Below are positions 1 to 8,168 of a stretch of DNA of 50,957 nt, piece by piece. Source of the DNA: Burkholderiales bacterium (lineage in GTDB: Bacteria > Pseudomonadota > Gammaproteobacteria > Burkholderiales > Burkholderiaceae_C); assembly GCA_025350505.1 (NCBI GenBank), contig JANXXS010000316.1, forward strand, positions 1 to 50,957, in the 5' to 3' direction. Under the pieces are notes generated by a model. The model did not search any database. It was not told the origin of the DNA and saw only the letters and a program-made list of their open reading frames with translations. Numbering within the stretch: position 1 is the first letter of the stretch; every line of letters begins with the position of its first letter. A program made the translations under genes and the position numbers.

Positions 1-48
1 GAGCAGCGCGTCGATCTGTTGGCGGGCGAGCTGCTCGGGGGCTGTCAC
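1..48 (-). CDS. Start of a type I restriction R-subunit-like gene (5' fragment, very tentative)
   Basis: Reading leftwards from a GTG at 48-46, the frame stays open to the window edge and gives VTAPEQLARQQIDALL. This resembles the usual N-terminus of type I restriction endonuclease R subunits, in which an EQxAR-x-x-ID-x-LL stretch precedes the nuclease domain. Only 16 codons are visible, so the assignment is recall of a short motif and could be chance. The frame would run away from the NADH dehydrogenase gene on the same strand, 12 bases downstream of that gene's stop codon. Confidence 0.3.
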   Translation of the reverse strand, partial: MTAPEQLARQQIDALL

Positions 49-60
49 AGGGGCCGAATT

Positions 61-1398
61 CTAGGAGCCGCGTGCCGGCGGCGGCCGTTCCGGCTCGGCG
101 ACGACCCGCGCCGAACGCTCGTACGTGAAATACGCCCAGGCCCAGTCGACCATGACGATCAGCCGGTTGCGAAAACCGATCAGGAAATAGATGTGCGCGA
201 ACAGCCAGAACAGCCACGCCGCCAAGCCGCTGAAGCGCAGCGCGCCAAGGCCGGGAACGGCAAGATCGACCACCGCGGCCTTGCGCCCGACGGTGGCGAG
301 GTTGCCATAGTCGATGTAGCGGAACGGAGTTGTCGGCTCCCGCTCGATCCGTCGCAGCACATTGGCCGCCGCGGCGCGGCCCATCTGCTTGGCGGCGGGA
401 CTGACGCCGGGCACCGGCTTCGGCTCGCCCTTGCCATGGCTCTTGGCCGCGGCGAGGTCGCCGACGACCGAGATCTCCGGATGGCCCGCGAGACTCAGGT
501 CCGGCTCGACGACGACACGGCCGGCGCGGTCGAGCGCCGCGCCGCTGCCGCGCGCCAGCTCGGCGCCGAGGCGCGAGCCGGCGACGCCGGCGGCCCAGAT
601 GACCGTGCGGCAGGCCAGTCGCTGCGTCGTCGGTGCGCCGCTGGCCGTGGTCTCGAACGAGACGCCCTCGGCATCGATGCCGGTCACTTTCGATCCGGTG
701 CGAACCTCGACGTGAAGCCGCTCGAGCTGCTGGCGCGCCTGCTGCGACTGCTTCGTGACGAAGGCGCCGAGGACGCGGTCCGAGCCTTCGAGCAGGATCA
801 CCCGCGTCGCCCGCGAATCGATCCGGCGAAACTCGCGCGACAAGGTGTGCTGCGCGATCTCGCTCATCGTGCCGGCCATCTCGACCCCGGTCGGGCCGGC
901 GCCGATGACGACGAAGGTCATCCAGGCATCGCGCGTTGCATCGTCCTGCGCGCGCTCGGCGTTCTCGAAGGCGCCGATGACGCGGGCGCGGATGTCGAAG
1001 GCATCGGCCAGCGTCTTCAGCCCCGGCGCGTAGCGGGCCCAGTCGTCGTGGCCGAAGTAGCTGTGCGTGGCGCCGGCGGCGACGATGAGATGGTCCCACT
1101 CGATGCGCTCGCCGCCGTCGAGCGTCGCGGTGTGGCCGGCGACGTCGATCGCTTGCACCTCGGCCTTGAGGATGGTCAGGTTGCCGCGCTTCATCTCCGG
1201 GCGCAGCACATGGCGGATCGGCGCGCTCACCGCCGGCGCGCTCAGGCCTGCGGTCGCCACTTGATAGAGCAGCGGCTGGAACAGGTGGTGGTTGGTGCGG
1301 TCGACGAGCGTGATCTCGACCTCGGCCTTCGACAGCGCACGCACCGCCTCGATGCCGCCGAAGCCGCAACCGATGATGAGGACGTGCGGCCGTGCCAT
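61..1398 (-). CDS. ndh: Type II NADH dehydrogenase (NDH-2)
   Basis: This 445-residue flavoprotein would oxidise NADH and reduce membrane quinone without pumping protons. The N-terminus carries the FAD-binding motif VLIIGCGFGGIEAVRAL, and the middle carries a second dinucleotide fold, VVIGAGPTGVEMAG, for NADH. The C-terminus has an aromatic, hydrophobic and basic stretch (LFWLFAHIYFLIGFRNRL followed by VDWAWAYF), typical of the membrane-anchoring end of NDH-2. The ATG at 1398 places the Rossmann glycines at the normal distance from the start. The longer open frame upstream runs antisense through the response regulator and is not real. The gene is divergent from the two-component system, with about 48 bases between the starts. 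It ends in TAG. Confidence 0.93.
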   Translation of the reverse strand: MARPHVLIIGCGFGGIEAVRALSKAEVEITLVDRTNHHLFQPLLYQVATAGLSAPAVSAPIRHVLRPEMKRGNLTILKAEVQAIDVAGHTATLDGGERIEWDHLIVAAGATHSYFGHDDWARYAPGLKTLADAFDIRARVIGAFENAERAQDDATRDAWMTFVVIGAGPTGVEMAGTMSEIAQHTLSREFRRIDSRATRVILLEGSDRVLGAFVTKQSQQARQQLERLHVEVRTGSKVTGIDAEGVSFETTASGAPTTQRLACRTVIWAAGVAGSRLGAELARGSGAALDRAGRVVVEPDLSLAGHPEISVVGDLAAAKSHGKGEPKPVPGVSPAAKQMGRAAAANVLRRIEREPTTPFRYIDYGNLATVGRKAAVVDLAVPGLGALRFSGLAAWLFWLFAHIYFLIGFRNRLIVMVDWAWAYFTYERSARVVAEPERPPPARGS

Positions 1399-1446
1399 GG
1401 GCCCATTTTCACCCGACGCGCCGCTGCCGGCTATGCTCGCCGCGCG

Positions 1447-2139
1447 ATGCGACTCCTCCTCGTCGAAGACGACCGAATGATCGGCGAGAGCCTGCAGCGG
1501 GCGCTCCGGCTCGAGGGCTACGCGGTCGACTGGGTGCGCGACGCTGCCGCCGCCGACGGCACGCTGGCGAGCGAGCGCTTCGACCTCGTGCTGCTCGATC
1601 TCGGCCTGCCGGCCGGGGCCGGGTCCGGCGCCGCCGCGCGGCCGGCCGACGGCCTGGCCGTGCTGCGCGCGCTGCGCGCCCGACACGACGCGACGCCGGT
1701 GATCGTGCTGACGGCGCGCGACGCGCGCGGCGACCGCGTCGCCGGCCTCGATGCCGGGGCCGACGACTACCTGGTCAAGCCCTTCGAGCTCGACGAGCTG
1801 AACGCGCGCATCCGCGCCGTGCTGCGCCGCCACGCCGGCCGCGCCGAGCCGCTGCTTTTGGCGGGCGGCGTGACGCTCGATCCGGCGAGCCGGCGCGTCA
1901 CCCGGGACGGCGCCGCCGTGACCCTCTCGGCGCGCGAGTTCGCGGTGCTCGAGGCGCTGCTCGCCAAGCCCGGCGCGGTGCTGTCGCGCTCGCAGCTCGA
2001 GGATCGCCTGTACGGCTGGGGCGAAGAGATCGAGAGCAACGCGGTCTCGGTCTACATCCATCAGCTGCGCAGGAAGCTCGGCGCCGACTTCATCCGCAAC
2101 GTGCGCGGCGTGGGCTATTTCATCGACGCCGCGTCGTGA
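1447..2139 (+). CDS. OmpR/PhoB-family response regulator, QseB/PmrA-like
   Basis: This 230-residue regulator has a receiver domain (about 1-125) and a winged-helix DNA-binding domain (about 135-228, ending in the recognition segment VSVYIHQLRRKLG). The acidic pair D8/D9, phospho-acceptor D51, T89 and K111 are in place. Just after the DLGLP loop containing D51 is an insertion of about ten small residues (about 56-67, rich in Ala and Gly) that normal family members lack. The gene overlaps the kinase start by GTGA. Its closest relatives are probably QseB/PmrA/TctD types. The likely target is the repeat array upstream of the protease gene. The signal sensed is unknown. Confidence 0.92.
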   Translation: MRLLLVEDDRMIGESLQRALRLEGYAVDWVRDAAAADGTLASERFDLVLLDLGLPAGAGSGAAARPADGLAVLRALRARHDATPVIVLTARDARGDRVAGLDAGADDYLVKPFELDELNARIRAVLRRHAGRAEPLLLAGGVTLDPASRRVTRDGAAVTLSAREFAVLEALLAKPGAVLSRSQLEDRLYGWGEEIESNAVSVYIHQLRRKLGADFIRNVRGVGYFIDAAS

Positions 2140-3467
2140 CGTCGATCCGCGTCCGCCTGCTCGTCTCGCTGCTCGGCCTGCTTGCGCTGGCGGCGCTGCT
2201 GATGGGCGCGGTGACCTATCGCAACGTGCTCGCCGAGACCGAGGCGATCTTCGACTACCAGCTGCAGCAGATGGCGCTCTCGCTGCGCGACCAGGGCGAG
2301 ATCGCGGCGGCGCAGGCCGACAACCTGGCTGATTCCCAGCTCGACTTCGTGGTGCAGATCTGGACCGTCGACGGACGCAGCATCTACGCATCGCGCCCTC
2401 ATTCGTCGCTGCCGGCACGTGCTCTGCTTGGCCTGGCCACGCTCAATGTCGAGGGCCATGCCTGGCGCACCTACAGCGTGGCGACGCGCGATCGCGTCAT
2501 CCAGATCGCCCAGCCGGTCGAGATCCGCGAGCGCCTCGCCGCGCGCGCCGCCTGGCGCAGCGTCGTGCCGTTGTTGTTGATGGCACCGTTCGCGGCCTTC
2601 GTCATCTGGTGGCTGGCGGCACGCCATCTCGCGCCTCTGGAGCGGATCGCCGGCGACGTGCGATCGCGGGATGCGCAGTCGCTGGCGCCGTTGGCGGTGG
2701 TGGGCCTGCCCGACGAGGTGTCGCCGCTGGCGCGCGCCCTGAACGCGCTGCTGGATCGGTTGCGCCAGTCGCTCGACACCCAGCGCGCTTTCGTCGCCGA
2801 CGCGGCGCACGAGTTGCGCTCGCCGCTCACCGCCTTGAAGCTGCAGCTCGAGCTGCTGCGCCGCGCCGGCAACGACGCCGATCGCGACGCCGCGCGCGAC
2901 GCCATCGCTGCCGGCATCGATCGGGCGACGCGCCTGGTCGAGCAGCTGCTTGCGTTGGCGCGCAGCGAGCCCGGTGCCATGCCGCCATTGAAGGAGCGCG
3001 TCGATCTCGCCGAGATCGCGCGCCGCGCGATCTCCGAGACGGTCGCCTTTGCCGCGACGCGTGGCATCGAATTCGAGCTCGCTGCCGAGGCGCCGGCTTG
3101 CGCCTGCGGCGACGCGGTCTCGCTCGGCCTGCTCGTGCGCAACCTCGCCGACAACGCGGCTCGTTATGCGCCGTGCGGGTCGCGTGTCGAGGTCGCGGTA
3201 CAGCGGCGCGGCGACGAGGTCGTGCTGGTCGTCGACGACGCCGGGCCAGGCATTCCCGAGGCCGAGCGGCAACGTGTCTTCGACCGCTTCTATCGCCGTG
3301 CCGACGGCGGCGAGTCGGGCTCGGGACTGGGCCTGTCGATCGTCAAGAGCGTGGCCACGGCGCACGGCGCCGCTGTGGCGCTCGAGCGCTCGCCGCAAGG
3401 CGGCCTGCGCGTTGTCGTCCGCTTCGCGGCGAGCCACGACAAAGCCGCGTCCTTAACGCCGGCTTAA
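2136..3467 (+). CDS. Sensor histidine kinase, QseC/PmrB-like
   Basis: This 443-residue inner-membrane kinase starts at a GTG overlapping the regulator stop. One transmembrane helix lies near residues 7-27. A periplasmic sensor of about 120 residues follows, then a second helix near 150-170 and a HAMP-like linker. The H box FVADAAHELRSPLTALK has its phosphorylated histidine at 225. The ATPase domain shows the N box NLADNAARYAP, G1 DDAGPGIP and G2 GSGLGLSIVKS. Order, length and the short sensor fit the QseC/PmrB group. Its last codons overlap the first two units of the direct-repeat array upstream of the protease gene. Confidence 0.93.
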   Translation: MTSIRVRLLVSLLGLLALAALLMGAVTYRNVLAETEAIFDYQLQQMALSLRDQGEIAAAQADNLADSQLDFVVQIWTVDGRSIYASRPHSSLPARALLGLATLNVEGHAWRTYSVATRDRVIQIAQPVEIRERLAARAAWRSVVPLLLMAPFAAFVIWWLAARHLAPLERIAGDVRSRDAQSLAPLAVVGLPDEVSPLARALNALLDRLRQSLDTQRAFVADAAHELRSPLTALKLQLELLRRAGNDADRDAARDAIAAGIDRATRLVEQLLALARSEPGAMPPLKERVDLAEIARRAISETVAFAATRGIEFELAAEAPACACGDAVSLGLLVRNLADNAARYAPCGSRVEVAVQRRGDEVVLVVDDAGPGIPEAERQRVFDRFYRRADGGESGSGLGLSIVKSVATAHGAAVALERSPQGGLRVVVRFAASHDKAASLTPA

Positions 3468-3490
3468 CCGAACCCTAATGGTGGTCTAAC
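3452..3490 (+). promoter_or_regulatory. Four direct repeats with 11-bp period: probable response-regulator operator
   Basis: CTTAAC (3452-3457), CTTAAC (3463-3468), CCTAAT (3474-3479) and TCTAAC (3485-3490) are each separated by exactly five bases. All lie on one face of the helix and point the same way. OmpR-family regulators of the PmrA/QseB type bind tandem half-sites like CTTAA-N5-CTTAA, so this is a natural binding site for the adjacent regulator. It begins inside the last codons of the kinase and ends 64 bases before the protease start. The inference is that the two-component system controls the protease gene. Confidence 0.65.
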
Positions 3491-3554
3491 CGGGCCGCTC
3501 TATCTTCAGCGGCATGCGGAATCTTCCGCGCGCTAGTCCACAGCTGGAGACGTC

Positions 3555-5057
3555 ATGAACCTGAAACCCCTGAGCGCGGCCCTCGTCGGAGCGGGCCTCG
3601 CCGTCGTCGGCACCGCCGGCGCCTTCGATCTTCCGCACTGGCTCAAGGGCGACACGCGGGTCGCCGCGGCAGCGCCGCAACCGGCGCCAGCCGCCGAGCG
3701 CGTCGTGCCGCCGGTGCCGCTCATCGCCGCGCCGGGACAGGTGCCCAACTACCGCGCCATCGTCAAGCAATCGGCGCCTGCCGTCGTCGGCATCACCGTC
3801 GAAGGCACGCACAAGATGAGCGCCGAGGAGCAGGGCCTTCCCGACGGCATGGAAGACGACCCGTTCTTCAAGTTCTTCCGCGGCATGCCCGGCTTTTCGC
3901 AGCGCGGTGGCCGGCAGAACCCGTCGCAGCCGTTCAAGGGCATGGGCTCGGGCTTCATCATCAGCGCCGACGGCCTGATCCTGACCAACGCACACGTCGT
4001 GCGCGAAGCCAAGGACGTGACCGTCAAGCTCAGCGATCGCCGCGAGTTCACGGCCAAGGTGCTCGGCGTCGACACGACCACCGACATCGCGATTCTGCGC
4101 ATCCCGGCCAGGGACCTTCCGGTGGTCCGCCTTGGCGACCCGAAGAGCCTCGAGGTCGGCGATCCGGTGCTGGCGATCGGCGCGCCTTACGGGCTCGAGC
4201 AGACCGCGACCTCGGGCATCGTGAGCGCCAAGGGCCGTTCGCTGCCCGGCGATGCGGTGGTGCCCTTCATCCAGACCGATGCGGCGGTCAACCCCGGCAA
4301 CTCCGGCGGCCCGCTCTTCGACGGCTCGGGCTCGGTGGTCGGCATCAACTCGCAGATCTACTCGCGCAGCGGCGGCTTCCAGGGCCTGTCGTTCGCGATT
4401 CCGATCGACGTTGCCCTGAAGGTCAAGGACCAGATCGTCGCCACCGGCAAGGTGGCGCATGGCCGCCTTGGCGTGACGGTGCAGGACCTCAACCAGTCGC
4501 TCGCCGACTCGTTCGGCATCAAGCGCGTCGAGGGTGCGCTGATCTCGAATGTCGCACCGGGCAGCGCTGCCGCCGACGCGGGCCTGAAGTCGGGCGACGT
4601 GATCACCGAGGTCAGCGGCGAACCGGTGCTGCGCTCGGGCAACCTGTCGAGCCTGATCGGCATGGCGGCGCCGGGCGAGCGGGTCAAGCTGAAGGTCTGG
4701 CGCGACCACGCGGAGCGCACGGTCGAGGCCAGGCTCGGCGGCGCCGACGACGCCGAGAAGAAGGTCGCCGACGCCGGCGCCTCGGGCGAGCACGGCCAGC
4801 TCGGCCTCTCGCTGCGCCCGTTGACGCGCGACGAGAAGCGTGAAGCCAAGCTCGACAGCGGCCTCGTCGTCGAGGACGTCGACGGCGCCGCGGCGCGCGC
4901 CGGCATCCAGACCGGCGACGTGCTGCTCGCCATCAACGGCAAGCCGGTGCAGTCGATCGACCAGCTGAAGGGCGTGCTCTCGGGCAAGCCGAAGAGCGTG
5001 GCCCTGCTCGTGCAGCGCGACGGCGAGAAGATCTTCGTGCCGGTCAAGCTCGGCTGA
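3555..5057 (+). CDS. degP: Do-family periplasmic serine protease (DegP/MucD type)
   Basis: This 500-residue envelope quality-control protease has an N-terminal hydrophobic segment (about 7-23), a trypsin-like domain and two PDZ domains (about 300-385 and 410-498). The catalytic triad is H147 (in TNAHVV), D177 (in TDIAIL) and S250 (in GNSGGPLF). The Q-linker of DegP-type enzymes, with its Met/Phe/Gly-rich patch, lies around 90-125. The start at 3555 is preceded by GGAG (3547-3550). The gene follows a two-component system and the repeat array, suggesting stress-responsive control. It is monocistronic, closed by a hairpin terminator. Confidence 0.95.
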   Translation: MNLKPLSAALVGAGLAVVGTAGAFDLPHWLKGDTRVAAAAPQPAPAAERVVPPVPLIAAPGQVPNYRAIVKQSAPAVVGITVEGTHKMSAEEQGLPDGMEDDPFFKFFRGMPGFSQRGGRQNPSQPFKGMGSGFIISADGLILTNAHVVREAKDVTVKLSDRREFTAKVLGVDTTTDIAILRIPARDLPVVRLGDPKSLEVGDPVLAIGAPYGLEQTATSGIVSAKGRSLPGDAVVPFIQTDAAVNPGNSGGPLFDGSGSVVGINSQIYSRSGGFQGLSFAIPIDVALKVKDQIVATGKVAHGRLGVTVQDLNQSLADSFGIKRVEGALISNVAPGSAAADAGLKSGDVITEVSGEPVLRSGNLSSLIGMAAPGERVKLKVWRDHAERTVEARLGGADDAEKKVADAGASGEHGQLGLSLRPLTRDEKREAKLDSGLVVEDVDGAAARAGIQTGDVLLAINGKPVQSIDQLKGVLSGKPKSVALLVQRDGEKIFVPVKLG

Positions 5058-5075
5058 GACGACCCGTCGACAATG

Positions 5076-5109
5076 AAAAAACGCCGGCCTCGCGCCGGCG
5101 TCTTTCTTC
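5076..5109 (+). terminator. Bidirectional intrinsic terminator between degP and the cytochrome gene
   Basis: An 8-bp perfect stem (ACGCCGGC at 5081-5088 with GCCGGCGT at 5094-5101, 5-base loop) is flanked by an A run on the left (5076-5080) and TCTTTCTT on the right. It can therefore terminate transcription from both converging genes. Confidence 0.85.
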
Positions 5110-5131
5110 GTCCGCCGCGGCGGCCCCGACG

Positions 5132-5461
5132 CTAAGGCGTCTGGTTGCCGTAGGTCGCGGCAAGGTAGTCGACGATGACCGGAATGTCGGCATCGTCGAG
5201 CGGCGCCTTGAAGACCGCCTTCATGCGCTTGGTCATCGCGTCCCAGTAGGCGCGGCCGGCGTTCGGCGGCTGGTAGAGAAAGTACTCGGCTGAATGGCAG
5301 CCGACGCAGTTGGCCTGCGCCTTCGCATAGCCGGGCAGGGGGCTGGGCCGCAGCTGCGTGCCGTCGGCGGGAAGGGCGATGTTGCGCGGCGTCGCCGTCG
5401 CGAAGCCGGCTGCGGAGACGAGCGCGATGGTGGCCGAGGCGATGAGGATTTTCTTGTCCAT
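5132..5461 (-). CDS. sorB: Monoheme cytochrome c subunit of sulfite dehydrogenase (SorB-like)
   Basis: This 109-residue secreted cytochrome c has a signal peptide (about 1-23, ending ATA) and one heme motif, CVGCH (C52, C55, H56), with methionines near 75-80 as candidate sixth ligand. It starts 16 bases after the molybdoenzyme gene stops, so the two are probably cotranscribed. In the SorAB family the cytochrome takes electrons from sulfite oxidation and passes them to the respiratory chain. Size, single heme and neighbour support that assignment. Heme attachment would need the ccm system encoded later in the window. Confidence 0.8.
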   Translation of the reverse strand: MDKKILIASATIALVSAAGFATATPRNIALPADGTQLRPSPLPGYAKAQANCVGCHSAEYFLYQPPNAGRAYWDAMTKRMKAVFKAPLDDADIPVIVDYLAATYGNQTP

Positions 5462-5477
5462 TGGCGGTGCTCTCCGA

Positions 5478-6704
5478 TCAGGCGGCGGTGACGTTGACCG
5501 ATTCGACGACGTTGCGCATGTAGCCCGCCGGCTGCCAGACCGCAGTGCTCGGTTGGCCGACGCCGGCGCGGTTCCAGGCGCAAGCGCGCAAGTCGTAGGC
5601 GCCCGACTTTTCGGGCACGAAGGCGAAGGTGAATTCACGGAACGAATACCGGCCGAGATCCTCGCCCAGGAAGGCGGCGCGCCAGCTCTTGCCGCCGTCG
5701 GTCGAGACGCCGACCTCGCGGATGCCCTCGCCGCCGTCGAAGGCGATACCGCGGATGACGGTCTGGCCGCCGACCGGAATCCGCTGGCCCTCCTTCACCG
5801 AGGTGATGAACGAGCGCACGTTGAAGCGGCCGATCGGACGCGTCGCCGCCGGCGCCGTGCCGGGCGCGACGCAGATGCAGTCGTTGTCGGGAATGCGATA
5901 GGCCGGGCGCATCCAGAAGCCGTCGTAGACCTCGTCGACGACGTCGATCTGCGACAGGTGCTTGATCCAGTAGGTGCCGTAGTAGCCCGGCACGACGAGC
6001 CGGACCGGATAGCCGTTGAGCCATGGCAGGTCGGTGCCGTTCATCTGCCAGGCGATGAGCACGTCGGCATCCATGGCCTGGTCGAGAGTGAGCGCCTTGA
6101 CGAAGTCGCCGCCGCCGAAGAGCGCGTTGTCGAGGCCGTCGAAGGTCACCTGCTTGGCCGACTTCCTGACCTCGGCCAGCGCCAGCACGTCGCGCAGCCG
6201 CACGCCGGTCCAGCGCGCGTTGCCCATGGCGCCGTCGCCGAGCTGGCCGCCGGTGACGCGCGGGTTGAAGCGGGCGCGGCTGTTGCCCGCGCACTGGTTG
6301 ACAGCAACGATCTCGACCGGTTTGAACTTCGTCTTCAGGTCGGCGAGTGTCAGCGCGAAGGCCTTGCCGGTGGCGTTGCCGCCGATCTTGATGAGGTGCG
6401 TGTCGGGGTCGATCGAGGTCGGGATGCCGGCGTTGTGATAGCGCACGAAGAACGCGTCGTTCGGCGTCAGGATGCCGTCGTTGAAGACCTCGAACGGCGT
6501 CTCGAGCTGGGGCGGCCGCGAGGTGAGCACGATCAGCGGCCGCTTGCCCGGGTAGGCGACCATGTTGCGACCGCCGTTCGCGAACGGATGATCGAAGGTG
6601 GCGCCTTGGGCGAGCGCCGAGCGGCCGAAGCCTGCGGTCACGGCGGCGCCGATGCCCGCCGCGATGAGACGGCGGCGGCTGGACGAAAGCGGGGGGACGG
6701 CCAT
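5478..6704 (-). CDS. sorA: Periplasmic molybdenum sulfite:cytochrome c oxidoreductase, catalytic subunit (SorA-like)
   Basis: This 408-residue Tat-exported sulfite-oxidase-family enzyme has a twin-arginine signal (SSSRRRLIAAG, arginines 10-12, AQG cleavage region near 33). The molybdopterin fold follows, with the Mo-ligating cysteine C138 in VNQCAGNSRARF. A C-terminal Mo-co dimerisation domain begins about residue 270. The ATG at 6704 is preceded by GAGAGGAA and puts the Tat motif at the very start. An upstream in-frame extension of 53 codons is rejected. It would oxidise sulfite to sulfate in the periplasm with electrons going to the cytochrome encoded next. It is divergent from the rhodanese fusion gene. 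Confidence 0.85.
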   Translation of the reverse strand: MAVPPLSSSRRRLIAAGIGAAVTAGFGRSALAQGATFDHPFANGGRNMVAYPGKRPLIVLTSRPPQLETPFEVFNDGILTPNDAFFVRYHNAGIPTSIDPDTHLIKIGGNATGKAFALTLADLKTKFKPVEIVAVNQCAGNSRARFNPRVTGGQLGDGAMGNARWTGVRLRDVLALAEVRKSAKQVTFDGLDNALFGGGDFVKALTLDQAMDADVLIAWQMNGTDLPWLNGYPVRLVVPGYYGTYWIKHLSQIDVVDEVYDGFWMRPAYRIPDNDCICVAPGTAPAATRPIGRFNVRSFITSVKEGQRIPVGGQTVIRGIAFDGGEGIREVGVSTDGGKSWRAAFLGEDLGRYSFREFTFAFVPEKSGAYDLRACAWNRAGVGQPSTAVWQPAGYMRNVVESVNVTAA

Positions 6705-6847
6705 GGTTGCTGGTTCCTCTCGTTGTGACAGGGCGTAAATGTGGCGCAGCAGCAATACCCGTGAAGGAATTTCCGCTTGTCGAAGGCGATTTTGAACCCA
6801 AACGCCGACACCGGCCTTAAGCTCCGGCGGGTTTCGGGGAGAGCCGC

Positions 6848-8116
6848 ATGAAGCAACCGTCATTGTCCGCTGTGGGAGGCCTGCGCGCGCTGCTCGGTGC
6901 GGCCTTGCTCAGCGTCGCCGCCACGCATGCCGGGGCTGCCGTCTCGGAGGTCCGCGTGCTGCTCGGCATCGACCCCGCCGACTCGACCGGTGACGTGCTG
7001 CTGAGCGCCTCGCTGGCGCCCTCGCAATCGCTGACCCGGACCACCGGCGTGCGCACGACGATCACGCAGACATCGAGCATGGCCGAGGTGATGCGCGCGA
7101 GCCGCACCGTCGAGAACGAGATCATCATCGCGCCGGCGCACGTCACCGCGTCGGCCATCCTGCATGCCTACCAGCTGCTCGCCACGAGCGGCCAGGAGCA
7201 GGTCTACGCGCTGGTCTCGAAGAACAGCATCGACTCGGTCGACAAGCTCGCCGGCAAGCGCATCTACCTGCCGCAGCAGGATTCGCTGCGCAGCTACGTC
7301 GCCAAGGGCCTGCTCACGGAGTCCGGCATCAAGCTCGCGCAGTTCTCCAAGGTCACCTACGGCAACACGAGCGGCGGCGGACTGGTCGCGCTGGCCTTCG
7401 ACATGGCCGACGTCACCGTCGCCGACGAAGCGCAGGCCAAGGAGTGGCTCACCGCGCATCCCGGTCAGGGCCGCATCCTGAAGACGACGCGGCCGGTTCC
7501 GGGCGGCATGAGCATGGTCGTGCGCAAGGACTTCTGCGCCACCGATTGCGCCCGCCTCGGCGACTGGGTCAACTCGAACGACGGCGCGATCCCCGGCGTC
7601 GGGCGCTTCCGCCTCGCCTCGGCCGACGCCGGCAAGCAGTTCACCTACGTCGCTTCGCTCGGCATCACGACGCCCGACGCGCTGAAGGGCGCGACCCGGG
7701 TCAGCGCCGAAGAGGTCGCCGAGCTGGCCAAGCAGGGCGCGACCATCGTCGACACGCGCAGCCAGAAGGAGTACGACAGCGAGCACGTGCGCGGCGCGAT
7801 CCTGGCCTCGTACATCGAGAAGAGCCTGAAGGAGGTCGACTTCGACGTCGCCAAGGACGACTTCTCGGCGTTGAAGACGGTGCCCAAGGACAAGCCCGCG
7901 GTCTTTCTCTGCAACGGCCCGGAATGCTGGAAGTCGTACAAGGCGTCGCGCGCCGCGGTCGCCGCCGGCTACGCCAAGGTCTACTGGTTCCGCGGCGGCA
8001 TGCCGGAGTGGCGCGAGAAGCACCTGCCGGTCGACGGCAGCGCCGGCGCCGCGCTGGCCAAGATCCCGGCGCCGCAAAAGCCGGGCGGCAAGGCGGTCGT
8101 CGCCGCCGTGCGCTGA
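6848..8116 (+). CDS. Periplasmic PhnD-like binding domain fused to a rhodanese domain
   Basis: This 422-residue exported protein starts with a signal peptide (about 1-30). Residues about 33-270 resemble the PhnD/phosphate-phosphonate class of solute-binding proteins (segments such as SVDKLAGKRIYLP and YGNTSGGGLVALAF). Residues about 285-395 form a rhodanese domain (VDTRSQKEYDSEHVRGA, then the loop CNGPECWKSYKAS with C355 and C360, then FRGGMPEWREKHLPVDG). The catalytic cysteine is expected at C355. Its CxxxxCW loop resembles periplasmic rhodaneses rather than cytosolic sulfurtransferases. It is divergent from the sulfite dehydrogenase genes, with 143 bases shared, so a role in handling sulfane sulfur is inferred. 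The bound ligand is unknown. Confidence 0.75.
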   Translation: MKQPSLSAVGGLRALLGAALLSVAATHAGAAVSEVRVLLGIDPADSTGDVLLSASLAPSQSLTRTTGVRTTITQTSSMAEVMRASRTVENEIIIAPAHVTASAILHAYQLLATSGQEQVYALVSKNSIDSVDKLAGKRIYLPQQDSLRSYVAKGLLTESGIKLAQFSKVTYGNTSGGGLVALAFDMADVTVADEAQAKEWLTAHPGQGRILKTTRPVPGGMSMVVRKDFCATDCARLGDWVNSNDGAIPGVGRFRLASADAGKQFTYVASLGITTPDALKGATRVSAEEVAELAKQGATIVDTRSQKEYDSEHVRGAILASYIEKSLKEVDFDVAKDDFSALKTVPKDKPAVFLCNGPECWKSYKASRAAVAAGYAKVYWFRGGMPEWREKHLPVDGSAGAALAKIPAPQKPGGKAVVAAVR

Positions 8117-8168
8117 GGCCCTCGCCAAGCGCTCGGCCGGGCTACGCCGAGCCTGGCTCGGCGCCCTG

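Noticed and set aside
3516-3529. Palindrome GCGGAA-TC-TTCCGC upstream of the protease gene
   Set aside because: Six-base arms are common in GC-rich DNA, and it does not match a recognised stress promoter. The 11-bp direct repeats upstream are the stronger signal.
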